From Rheum nobile (lineage: Eukaryota; Streptophyta; Magnoliopsida; Caryophyllales; Polygonaceae), in contig WOAB01000109.1 of assembly GCA_027886185.1 (NCBI GenBank), forward strand, positions 5,126,501 through 5,190,500: a stretch of 64,000 bases of DNA, written 5' to 3'. The notes under the pieces were generated by a model. It ran no database searches and was not told the origin of the DNA. It saw only the letters and a program-made list of their open reading frames with translations. Below are positions 23,138 to 34,775 of the stretch, one piece after another (position 1 is the first letter of the stretch; every line of letters starts with the position of its first letter). The position numbers and the translations under genes are program-made.

Positions 23138-24421
23138 TAATAGGTGCCATTTCATGCACCTTAACTAGTGATTATTAACATGATTTAGATGGAGTTTCGG
23201 TATAGATTTAGGCTAAGTCTATAATCCAGAAGAAGGGTTGAGAATTGAAGATATCATAGGATTTACAGCTTAATGAAGGATGGAGAAGATGAAGGAGAAG
23301 ATCTGCTTAAGACTCATGGAAGAAGGCTACCATCACTTGGTAGTACAGAAGAGCAGAAGACGAAGACTTAAAGAAGTTGTACTTTGCCGCCCCGTGCCAA
23401 AAGCCACCGCGACCCGGCGGTGGATCTCAGAGAAGGCAAATGAGCGTAGCCGCCGCCCCGCGGTGGAACTCACCGCCCCGCGGTGGACACGTAGACGCCT
23501 CGCGGCCAGCGGAGATTTGTTTCCTATTTTGCATTTTCGGATCTCCTATTTTTATTATTTTATTTCCTTTATTATTATTGTTAGGTTTAGCTTATTTTCC
23601 TTTGCCTATTTAAGATCCTTTCCAGGTCTTAGATAGGGGACTCTCGTTTCTTTCTATCTCTAGGTTTTTAGCCAATGAAGAACTAAACGCGTTTGTTTCG
23701 CTAGACGATTGAAGCATTGCAATGGATTGGTTATGAGATTTCTATTCCTTGTTCTATATCTTATTAGGTTGGTTTAATTCTCTTGAGCATATTGTCTATT
23801 GGTTTGTATTGATTTATCTAGAGTAGCTAACTAGGTTTATCGATATTTATCATAGTGCTAGGATTTTGCATATAGAGGAATGCGAGTGCTTTTCTAGTAG
23901 CAAACACAATTGTTACATATAGTGGAATACGAGTGTGCAATTGTGAGAGAGAGTTATTTGCATGTTAAGTAGTAAGATTTTCTTCTATTTGCATGTATTC
24001 TATATCCTTGTTTGAATGCTATTGCTTTATTGATAGTAAGGTTTTCTTCTATTGATATTGTGGTAAGTGCTGCCAACAACTGTCTGAATTGGTAGTGAAT
24101 TATGATCAGGATGGGAACAACTATAAGGTTGTGAAAAGAACTTGGAATAATAGTTATCAGTGATCAACCAGTTTTATCTGCAGTGTGGATATTTGTCTAG
24201 TGGAATACTTCCACACATCATACTTATTCTTTCTCTAAAAGCTTGTATCATTGTTACTCTGCGATCATACAAAACCCCCCTTGTTACTTGTCAGTCACAC
24301 GTCTTTTGCATACAGATAACCGACTCTCTGTGGGATCGACCCTGACTTGCTTGTTATACTCTTTAGTAGGTGAATTAGGATTTCTTTGATAGGAAAACGA
24401 CACCGGTTTCTGGCCCTGTCA
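23138..24421 (+). mobile_element. G: solo LTR related to the E1 LTR
   Basis: A 1284-bp sequence flanked by AAGCC (23133-23137 and 24422-24426). Its start, TAATAGGTGCCATTTCATGC, resembles the E1 LTR start (TGATAGGTGTCATTTCATAC), with the canonical TG mutated to TA. It ends GGCCCTGTCA. It shares with E1 the CG-rich palindromes (about 23450-23490) and the CTATTTAAGA box. No internal region remains. Confidence 0.9.
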
Positions 24422-24426
24422 AAGCC

Positions 24427-26612
24427 GTTTGGACGAGTGCCCTTGTATGAAACAAGTTCTCTCGTTGGTCGACGAAGCTCACTTCCTTGACCATGAGGAT
24501 TCGCCGTGTCACCAAGCTCGGTGGCGTGCCCGCATGCAGTGAAGCAGGCTCACAATCGTAGGCGTCCTCGGTGTCCTCGATGCCTTCTTCAATGGGCTCG
24601 AGAGCGGGCTCGTCCTCCTCGTATGACTCATAGCCGACGGCGGCGGAGGAGAAGAGCACTTTCTTGGCATTTGGACATTCTTTCTTGTAATGGCCCCTGC
24701 CTCCACATTTGTAGCACTCTAGGTCGCACGCGCGGTATGTGCCTGCTGACGACTGTCTGGGCGCGTTTGTGCGGCTCGCTGTGGCTGGCGTCGTGGGCTT
24801 CGGCTGGCGTCCTTGGCTAGACGTGGCTTGGACTGAGGCACTGGAACGCACATTAGTCAAAGAAGATTGACTAGGGTTAGAAGAATACCTTGTTTGGCCA
24901 GATTGCCAAGTGTCGGTCTTGCGGCGATTGAGTTGGTTGTGGATTTGCATCACCGTGTGGGTGAATGTGGTAAGATCCTTGATGGGCAAGATCTCAGGCT
25001 GGTCTCAGATGGGGGCATTCAATCCACTCAAGAATTTGGTCCTTAATGTCGAAGGGGCAACACTAATGTTGGCCTTGTAGTACATGTCCTCTAAGGTGAA
25101 GAACTCGAGGGGAGTCTTGGTGCCTTGGCGAGCCATGGCTATCTCCATACGCTCAGTTCCTATAATCTGGAGGCACATACATCTTCGTCATCACGTACAC
25201 CAATTGATGCCATTCGGTGACGAGAGGGATGCGGCATCGGACGCAGTCGTCAACGAAGCGATGCCACATCACACGGGCGGCGCCTCGGAAGTGCAAAGTG
25301 GCGGCATCGACATGGTCCTCAGGCGGCACGCGGCAATATCTCAATGTACTCTGTGGCCTGCACCCATTCAAGAAAAACAGAAGGGTTGTATTCACCAAAG
25401 AAATGTTCGATCTTTACCGTGACTTCGTGTCACTGGTAACGAGGAACGGGCGCGGCATTGGGTGCGTTATTGGGCGCGGCTACAAAGAGGGGATTTTGGT
25501 AGGCGCGTAAGCCAGGGGGATGGGCGCATCCAACTTGTCGCCTGTCGCGGCCTTGGTGGGTATCGCCGTGGGCTAACTCTTCCCTGGGCGCATAGGCGTC
25601 GGCGCTGTCGCGGTTGGGCATCGTAGTCGGCTCAGCGACGGAAGTCATGTGGCAACTCGTCTCGGCGCTGGCCGCGAGTGTCACGAGCATCGATGCCTTG
25701 GGCTTGGAGGCGCGGCGGTGGAATCCAATCCGATGGGCGATCCTGCAATTCAATAGGATCTCCAAGAGGTGGATGGAAAAAGTTAGGATTCACCATACCT
25801 GAGTCTTCGATTTCTTCATCGTCGAACTCATCGAAGTCGTCCTGGATGGTGGGCGTCGAGGAGCCATAGCCATTGGACCCATAGTGTGGCGTCCGTGCAC
25901 TTTGATAGCGAAGATGGTCTCGAACGTCATATTGCATGGGTTGGGTAATGGGTGTCCTCAAGGTCGCATCGTCGCGCCGCGTTTGTCGACTGGGTCGTCG
26001 ACTGGGTCTCCTTGGCGCGTCAGCGTATAACTCGGCTTGGGAAGCTCGGCCTTCGCATGGAGCGGAGCCTGGTACTCGACGCTGGGTGCGTCTAGAGGCA
26101 TACCTAGCATCAAAATCATAGGGCTCAGAATACTCACCTTGGGAGTTGTCGGTGCGGTCGGAGCCGGTGTCGTAGCCAGCGGGTGTGGCTCTTGGCACGT
26201 AGCGATCTTGGTGAGACACGTAGCCTTGGCGCCTCTCAATGACACTTTGGATTCGGTTGAGACGCGGTTGAAGGTTGGATGTCGAGGACATCAACCCCTT
26301 TCCTTTGTCCATGTGTGGGTTGCTAGGGTCGGCGTCGATGGCGCGTGGCGCGGCCGACGCGTCTATAGGGATCACGGGTGTCGGTGTGGGCACGAGTTGT
26401 GCCGCTCTTTGCATGGTTTCCAAGTGAGCCATTTGTTGTCGAAGGGCTTGGATCTCTCTTTGCTCCTCGGACAACTCCAAAATAGGATCTTGTGGTCGTG
26501 GGTCTTGTTGGGGACCCAAAGGCTGTGGTTGTGGGTTGGTGTTGTCGGCGCCGGTGTTGTCTCCACTAGAAGTGATGGCCGTCATGCTACCTATAACAAT
26601 ATGACCAGACAT
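24427..26612 (-). pseudogene. Gag (element D)
   Basis: Gag of the minus-strand D copy. It runs from MSGHIVIGSMTA (start near 26612) through a charged Arg/Asp-rich region, the conserved gag domain (TLRYCRVPPEDHVDAATLHFRGAARV) and an intact zinc knuckle CYKCGGRGHYKKEC. Frameshifts near 25400-25640 and 25000-25150 break the frame. The junction with the protease is cut by G at 24426. Confidence 0.85.
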
Positions 26613-27425
26613 AGGAGTAAAAATGAACAAAAGGCACAAAGAACAACAACCAAGCAAGCACTAGTCAAGTCAACAATGTTCACGTAAGGGAAGGGCTTGT
26701 TTGGCTTGCCGTGAGGGCGGCTAAGGCTAGTCACAAGTGTGGCATGAGAAGCAAGTCGTCAATCAAACAAACAAGAGCAATTGAAACCCTAAACCAAACG
26801 AGAACAAGTAAACCAAACTAGCAAGACTTACCTTCTAGGAGGTGAACCTAGACGGCGGAGAGATTGAGAAGATGAGTCTAGGTCGTTGCGAGTAGGTTAG
26901 GGTTGCCTTATTTTGGCTTTTCCTAACTAGTTTCCTTGTATAACTTTTTTTTTTTGAATAACCATTTGGCTTCTTTTTTTTTTAAATATCCAAATATCTT
27001 ATCTTTTGATTTTAAGATATCGGATAAGGAAAATAAAAACAAAAATAACGGCCTAAGTAACAAGAATGATCACGTGAGGTCTTTAGTGATAGGAGAGAGA
27101 AAAAAGAAGATATGATTTGTTATCTTATAGAAGGAAATTCGGCTAACCAACTAAAAAGCAAATCAAGCAAATAAAGAAACAAAATTCACGCAAGGAAATA
27201 AGAAAACAACTACTCTAGCATGCAAGATATCAAAGTGATCAAACACACCAAAACTTATGGGGTAAGAAAAAAAAATCGGCCAAGGTGTTACCTTGTAGAA
27301 ACCGAAGGACAAGCAAATATGGAAACTTTTTGTTTTTCTCTTGATTATGCGGAAGCAAAGGATGATGGGAAAGAAAAATTTTATGAACAAGATGAAAACT
27401 TGATTTCGTGACTTACAAGACGATT
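26613..27425 (-). other. 5' leader of element D
   Basis: About 810 bp with no gene, AT-rich, with several poly-T tracts on the plus strand. Alignable with the leaders of A and D2. Confidence 0.7.
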
Positions 27426-27439
27426 GGGCTCTGATGCCA
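27426..27439 (-). promoter_or_regulatory. Primer binding site, Met tRNA type (element D)
   Basis: TGGCATCAGAGCCC on the minus strand, 2 nt from the LTR. One base differs from the site in A. Confidence 0.85.
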
Positions 27440-27441
27440 GT

Positions 27442-28669
27442 TGATGTATTCTTGCCTCCGATGACGAGCACACTTGTCAAAGGTGACACTTTTGGACCTA
27501 GTCTTGGGCGAGAAGTCACAAGTCTTGTTTGTCAAGGCTGTCGTGGAAACCTTGGGGAAACCCTTGATGAATTGCACGAAAGCTTGAGAATGGATTCGTG
27601 TATGTGAACAGTAACTTTAGATGTTATCGGACACGGTGGAGACTGTATGCGAACCCGGTGGTGAGTGTCTGGGTGGTATCAGCGGCGGCGGCGATGGATG
27701 TCAAGATGGGTGTCAAGACAGCGAAGGCGGCGGCGAGGATGAAGGCGATGGCAATTGCGATGGCGGTGGAGAGCGATTGACTGGGTTCAATGGTGGATTC
27801 GATGGCGACGGCGATAGCGATGGTGATGGTGGATGTCATAAGCGATGGGCTAGCGACGGCGACCGCGATGGTGTGGGTGCGATAGTGGGTGCGATTACAG
27901 AAGTGATTTGATGGACGGCGATGGTGTGATGGTTTGGGATAGATGACTTGAAGATCAAGTCTTTGGCCGTAGCATCGGCGGCGAAGTGAAGGGAGATGTG
28001 AAGGAAGACTAGCTTGAAGGGTTCCAAGCGATGCCGTAGCATCGGCGGCGGGTGAAGGGGTTACGAAGCTAGAGATAGGTTGACATCTGATCAAAGGAAG
28101 GAGGAATTATCACTCGCCTTAAGCTTTGATTAAATTAAACGTAAACAATAACAAGAAATAAAGTTTAGCTTAAATACTAGAGGCGAGACTCGGATGGGCC
28201 GAATCGAGCCTAGTGGGCTAGCCCATGCAACATGCAATAGGCACACACCCTAAAATCAGAAAGACTATAAATGGAAACTACTTAAAACAAGCAAATACCA
28301 AAAATAGTAATGTCTCAAAATAACAATGTCAAAACACGAGGCAAATAAACCTCTAAATGGCTAAGCCGATGGCGGTGAGGCATGGGACGCAGACACTGGG
28401 AGCGGCGGCGATGTCATGGGTGTCTGGGCTCGACAGTGGGTGCGTCCGGTGCTGATAGCGATGGGCTCGATTTTGCGATGCCGATGGTGGCGAGGACTTG
28501 GAGTCTGGGCTCGGTCTCGGGTGTGCCTTGGCCAGCGATGACGCGAGCGATAAGCGATTGCATGGCGTCGGCGATGGCCTTGGCCCTTGACCTTGTCACT
28601 GGGCCCTCTGAGTGTAGGCTCATGGCATGCTTCTCCTCTATGGCCGTCATGGAGGGCAGGGTCGCATCA
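27442..28669 (-). repeat. LTR shared by D and D2
   Basis: A 1228-bp LTR, TGATGCGACCC...AATACATCA on the minus strand. Its left side joins the primer site and gag leader of D, so it is the 5' LTR of D. Its right side joins the purine tract and integrase end of D2, so it is also the 3' LTR of D2. The U5-side half is rich in GAT/GGC trinucleotide-like runs. Confidence 0.9.
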
Positions 28670-29943
28670 CCCTCCCCCACTTGGCTGTGAAGCGTCCCCG
28701 CTTCACCATCATCAAACTCAGGCTCCACATAAGGTGTCAAATCTGAGACGATGAAAGACGCATGGACTCCATAGTCGGCTAGGAGCTCGAGTTGATAGGC
28801 ATTGTCCCATATGGCCTTGATCACGCGGAATGGGCCATATCCGCGAGGGGCCAACTTGTGCTTGCGCCACGAGGGAAATCGTTCTTTTCGCAAATGCACC
28901 CAGACAAGGTCTCCGGGTGCAAAGACGATGCGGCGGCGGCCATGGTTGTGTTGCGATGCGTATTGCGAGGCCCTTCTTTCCAATTGCTCACGTGTTCGCC
29001 GATGGAGCTCTTGCACTTGCGCGGCGCGATTGGAGGCAGTGATGTGCACTGGGTCTCAGAGTGGGCGCGACGACAAATCCAGTGGCGTCAAGGGATTCCT
29101 TCCATAGACCACTTTGAAAGGTGTAAGCTTGGTCGTCGTGTGCCTGCATCTATTATAAGAAAACTCCACAAGAGATAGTAAGTCCTCCCAACGCCTAGGG
29201 TTGGCCTTTAGCATGGTGCGAAGAAGGACTCCTAGGGTTCTATTCGTAACCTCAGTTTGGCCATCGGTCTGGGGGTGGTAGCTAGTGGAGAAGAGAAGTT
29301 TAGTGCCTAGCTTACCCCAAAGTGTTCTCCAAAAATGACCAACAAACTTAGAATCCCTATCACTAACAATGGTACGTGGGACTCCATGAAGACGCACCAC
29401 ATGCTCAAAGAATAAACCGGCTATCTCACTAGCACTATGGGTTGTCTTACAAGCTACAAAACGGGCCATCTTAGAAAACCTATCCACAATGACAAAGATA
29501 GAGTCTTTACCTCAACGAGAGAGGGGCAAACCCGTGATGAAATCCATGGAAAGATCTTCCCAAGGGTCGGTTGGTATGGACAGTGGGGTGTAGAGGCCGT
29601 GTGGACTAGACTTGGCTTTGGCCCTTTGGCACGTCACACAACTCCGACAGTAGTGGGTCACCTGGTGGGTCATACGAGGCCAGAAAAAGTGTTCTCTAAG
29701 CACGGTCAAGGTCTTGGCAATCCCAAAGTGGCATCGGCCATCGTGTGCTTCCTGGATCAAAAGGAGCCTAATAGAGGACCTAGGGATGCACAGGCGTCCA
29801 GCCTTGTACAAGTAACCCTCAGAGAGAAAATAGGACTCAAACTTACGGCTCCTAAGGCAATGCTCCAATATAGGCTTAAAGAAAGGGTCAATGACATATA
29901 ACTCCTTTATCAAAGCAAAACCAAAAACCTTTTGTTTGAACAT
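28670..29943 (-). pseudogene. Integrase (element D2 pol)
   Basis: Minus-strand integrase. The HHCC zinc domain includes CRSCVTCQRAKAKSS. The core has [22 protein letters not shown] and [11 protein letters not shown] (DD35E). The C-terminal part has GDLVWVHLRKERFP and ends DLTPYVEPEFDDGEAG at the purine tract. Stops near 29512 and 29050 split it into three frames. As in B, the reading frame runs on into the LTR. Confidence 0.88.
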
Positions 29944-31445
29944 GGGTCAAGAAAACGTACCTGTGAGAGAGTGCGTCGGCCACTACATTCTCTTTCCCCT
30001 TCTTGTGGACCACGACATAAGGAAATGTCTCAAGGAACTCCACCCAACGAGCATGGCATCGGTTGAGGTGGGCTTGGATCTTCAAATAGCTCAAGGCGGC
30101 GTGGTCACTGTGGATGACAAATTCTCGTGGCCAAAGATAATGTTGCCAAGTCTTTAGCACACGAACTAGGGCATACAACTCCTTGTCATAGGTGGGGTAG
30201 TTGAGGGTGGCCCCGGTGAGCTTCTCACTGAAAAAGGCTATGGGCCTCCTCTCTTGGTACAAGACACCTCCAATGCCGACGTCGGAAGCATCACACTCCA
30301 CCTCAAAGTGCTTGGCGAAGTCAGGGAGTTGTAGGAGAGGCGTGTGGCACAAGGCGTCCTTCAAAGCCGAGAAGGCTTGTTCATGGGCCTCGAGACAAGT
30401 GATGGTGGCTCCCTTCTTTGTGAGCTCATGTAAAGGCGCGGCGATGGAGCTAAAATCTCTCACAAAGCGCCTATAGAAATCGGCGAGGCCAAGGAAGCTC
30501 CTCACCATGCTGGGCATCGTCGGCGTCGGCCACTCTCATATGGCCTTGACCTTGTCTTCGCCGACGCGCAAGCCATCCTTGGTCACCACGTAGCCGAGGA
30601 AGTTGGTAGTGTCAGAGCAGAAGTGACACTTGCCAAGGTTGACATATAAGCTCTCACGTCATAAGCATTCCAACACAAGACAAAGATGGTCGACGTGATC
30701 CACAAGGCTGCGTGAATAGACAAGAATGTCATCGAAATAAATGACAACAAACTTGCCCAGAAATGCTCGCATGACATGGTTCATTAAGCGCATGAAGGTG
30801 CTAGGGGCATTGGTCAGCCCAAAAGGCATGACGAGCCATTCGTAGAGCCCATACTTGGTCTTGAAGGCGGTCTTCCATTCATCACCCTCTTTCATCCGAA
30901 TTTGGTGATAACCACTCTTCAAATCAATCTTGGAGAAGAGAGTCGCGCCGTGGAGCTCATCAACCATGTCGTCTAGGCGCGGTATGGGGTGCCTATACTT
31001 CACGGTGATCTGGTTTATAGCGCGGAAATCAACACACATTCTCTATGATCCATCCTTCTTTTGCACAAGGATCACAGGCACAACGCAAGGGCTTAGGGAT
31101 TCCGTAGCCGCGATCCAAGAGCTCTTGCACCTAGCGCTGCAACTCTTGGGTCTCCTCAGGGCTGGCGTGGTAGGCGGCGCGATTGGGCAAGGAGGCACCA
31201 GGCACCAAGTCGATTTGGTGCTCAATGCCCCTCAGTGGTGGTAAGCCTTGTGGAAGCTCCTCCGGAAAGACGTTGTCGAAGGCGGCGAGCAAAGCGGCGA
31301 CGGCAGGCGGCAATGGCTCGGATTTCGGCGACTCAGGGATGCAAGGAGTGGGCACCAATAGAAAACATGGGGCCTTGCCCGTCAAAGCAGCAGTGAGCTC
31401 ACTAGGCCGCGCTAGAAGCAGCTTGTGCTCACAACGGCCTTGCAA
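29888..31445 (-). pseudogene. RT and RNase H (element D2 pol)
   Basis: RT with [20 protein letters not shown], the catalytic [11 protein letters not shown] and [10 protein letters not shown], then RNase H with [19 protein letters not shown] and [13 protein letters not shown]. Breaks include a small deletion near 31100-31110 (sister copies read [11 protein letters not shown]) and stops near 31040 and 30520. Confidence 0.88.
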
Positions 31446-32185
31446 CGGAGGCGTTTACAGCGATCGAACGGCCAACTGTGATGATGGCGAGGCGCTTGGC
31501 GATTTTTGTGAGGCACTGGTGTGTGGACACCAATGCTCGAGCCAGAAGTGGAAGTGCCCGACCAGTTCTCTATGGGCCTTGTCTTGGCTTTCCTAGCGGT
31601 TGTGGTAGCGGCACCATCACGATCCAGGGAGGCACTGGGTGGCCCACCTATGGCGTTCGTCTTCTTGGATGCAATGCCTAGTGGAGACGAAAAATTGCCA
31701 GAATTGGAGGAGTTTTGCTTCTGGAGTGTCGTTGGGGTCTCTTCTTGCCTTGTAGCGGCGGCCTCGATGGCCTTCTGGCGGTCTCGCTCAACCTGGTCCT
31801 ACAAGATCTCATGGGGAGACATTGGATGCAAAGTGATGCACTTGCCATGGTAAGTGAACACATACGTGTTCAAATAGCCATCGTGGGGCACGCGCTTGTC
31901 GAATTGCCATAGACGCCCAAGCAAAAGATGTGTGGCGTCCATTCCAATGACATCACATAGAATAGAATCATAGTATTGACCAATTGAAAAGGAGAGAATG
32001 CACTGGTGAGATACTGTGTGACCTGGACTAGAAGAAATCCATTGGAGGGCATACGGCTGTGGATGAGGCGTCGTGGGCAAGGCAAAGTGCTTCACCACTT
32101 TCTCATTCATAATGTTGCAACAACTTCCTCCATCGATGATGACACTCAAGGAAGCCGTTTGGACGAGTGCCCTTGTATGAAACAA
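31446..32185 (-). pseudogene. Protease region (element D2)
   Basis: Aspartic protease with active-site motif IIDGGSCCN and C-terminal block DATHLLLGRLWQFDKRVPHDG, then a low-complexity Ser/Pro/Thr linker to RT containing further frame breaks. DGG replaces the more usual D-S/T-G, and is shared by A (VDGGSC), so it is a family trait. Confidence 0.8.
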
Positions 32186-32191
32186 GTTCTC

Positions 32192-34323
32192 TCATTGGTC
32201 GACGAAGCTCACTTCCTTGACCATGAGGATTCGCCGTGTCACCAAGCTCAGTGGTGTGCCCGCATGCAGTGAAGCAGGCTCACAATCATAGGCGTCCTCA
32301 GTGTCCTCGATGCCTTCTTTAATGGGATCGAGAGCGGGCTCGTCCTCCTCATATGAGTCATAGCCGGTGGCAGCGGAGGAGAAGAGCACTTTCTTGGCAT
32401 TTGGACAATCTTTCTTGTAATGGCCCATGCCTCCACATTTGTAGCACTCTAGGTCGCGCGCACGGTCTATGCCCGCTGATGACTGTCTGGGCGCATTTGC
32501 GCGGCTCGCTGTGGCTGGCGTCGTGGGCTTCGTCTAGCGTCCTTGGCTAGACGCGGCTTGGACTGAGGCACTGGAATGCACATTAGTCGAAGAAGATTGA
32601 CTAGGGTTAGAAGAATACCTTGTTTGGCCAGATTGCCAAGTGTAGGTCTTGCGGCGATTGAGTTGGTTGTGGATTTGCATCGTCGTGTGGGTCAACGTGT
32701 TGAGATCCTTGATGGGCAAGATCTCAAGCTGGTCTCGGATGGGGGCATTCAATCCACTCAAGAATTTGGTCCTTAATGTTGAAGGGGCAACACTAATGTT
32801 GGCCTTGTAGTACATGTCCTCTAAGGTGGAGAAGAACTCGAGGGGAGTCTTGGTGCCTTGGTGAGCCATGGCTATCTCCATACGCATTTGATTCCAATAA
32901 TCTGGAGGCACATACTTCTTCGTCATCACGTACACCAATTGATGTCATTCGGTGACGAGAAGGATGCGGCGTAGGACGCAATCGTCAACGAAGCGATGCC
33001 ACCACACACGGGCGGCGCCTCGGAAGTGCAAAGTGGCGGCGCCGACAGGGTCCTCAGGTGGTATGCGGCAATATCTCAATGTGTACTCGGTGGCCTTCAC
33101 CCATTCAAGAAAAACAGAAGGGTTGTATTCACCAAAGAAATGTTCGATCTTTACCTTGACTTCGTGTCACTCGTAACGAAGAACGGGCGCGGCATTGGGA
33201 GCGTTGTTGGGCGCGGCTACAAAGAGGGGATTTTAGTAGGCGCATAAGCCAGGGGGATGGGCGCGTCCAACTTGTCGCATGTCGCGGCCTTGGTGGGTAT
33301 CGCCGTGGGCTAACTCTTCCCTGGGCGCATAGGCGTCAGCGCGTCGGCGCTGTCGCGGCTGGGCATCGTAGTCGGCTCGGCGACGGATATCATATGGCAA
33401 CTCGTCTCGGCGCTGGCCACGAGTGTCATGAGCATCGATGCCTTGGGATTGGAGGCACGGCGGTGGAATCCAATTTGATGGGTGATCTTGCAATTCAATA
33501 GGATCTCCAAGAGGTGGATGGAAAAAGTTAGGGTTCACCATACCTGAGTCTTCGATTTCTTCATTGTCGAACTCATCGAAGTCGTCCTGGATGGTGGGCG
33601 TCGAGGAGCCATAGCCATCGGGCCCATAGTGTGGCGTTCGTGCACTTTGATGGCGAAGATGGTCTCGAACGTCATATTGCATGGGTTGGGTAATGGGTGT
33701 CCTTAGGGCCCCATCGTCGCACCGCGTTTGTCGACTGGGTCTCCTTGGCGCGTCAGCGTATAACTCGGCTTGGCGAGCTCGGCCTTCGCGTGGAACGGAG
33801 CCTGGTACTCGGCGTTGGGTGGGTCTAGAGGCATACCTAGCATCAAAATCATAGGGCTCAGAATACTCACCTTGGGAGTCGTCGGCGCGGTCGGAGCCGG
33901 TGTCGTAGCCAGCGGGTGTGGCTCTGGGCACGTAGCGATCTTGGTGAGACACGTAGCCTTGGAGACTCTCAATGACACTTTGGATCCGGTTGAAACGTGG
34001 TTGAAGGTTGGATGTCGAGGGCATCAACCATTTCCCTTTGTCCACGCGTGGGTTGCTAGGGCCGGCGCGGCCATAGGGATCACGGGTGTCGGTGTGGGCA
34101 CGAGTTGTGCCGCTCTTTGCATGGCTTCCAAGTGAGCCACTTGTTGTCGAAGGGCTTGGATCTCTCTTTGCTCCTCAGACAACTCCAAAATAGGATCTTG
34201 TGGTGGTGGTGGGTCTTGTTGGGGACCCAAAGGATGTGGTTGTGGGTTGGTGTTGTCGGCGCCGGTGTTGTCTCCACTAGAAGTGATGGCCGTCATGCTA
34301 CCTATAACAATATGACCAGACAT
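32192..34323 (-). pseudogene. Gag (element D2)
   Basis: Starts MSGHIVIGSMTA near 34323. It contains the coiled-coil-like EEQREIQALRQQVAHLEAM, the gag domain (TLRTKFLSGLNAPIRDQLEI) and a zinc knuckle near 32420-32460. Broken by frameshifts near 33230, 32940-33000, 32530 and 32440. Confidence 0.85.
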
Positions 34324-34775
34324 AGGAGTAAAAATGAACAAAAGGCACAAAGAACAACAACCAAGCAAGCACTAGTCAAGTCAACAATGTCCAGGTAAGG
34401 GAAGGGCTTGTTTGGCTTGCCGTGAGGGCGGCTAAGGCTAGTCACAAGTGTGGCGTGAGAAGCAAGTCGCCAATCAAACAAACAAGAGCAATTGAAACCC
34501 TAAACCAAACTAGAACAAGTAAACCAAACTAGCAAGACTTACCTTCTAGGAGGTGAACCTAGACGGCGGAGAGATTGAGAAGATGAGCCTAGGCCGTTGC
34601 GAGTGGGTTAGGGTTGCCTTATTTTGGCTTTTCCTAACTAGTTTCCTTGTATAACTTTTTTTTTTGAATAACCATTTGGCTTTTTTTTTTAAATATCCAA
34701 ATATCTTATCTTTTGATTTTAAGATATCGGATAAGGAATATAAAAACAAAAATAACGGACTAAGTAACAAGAATG

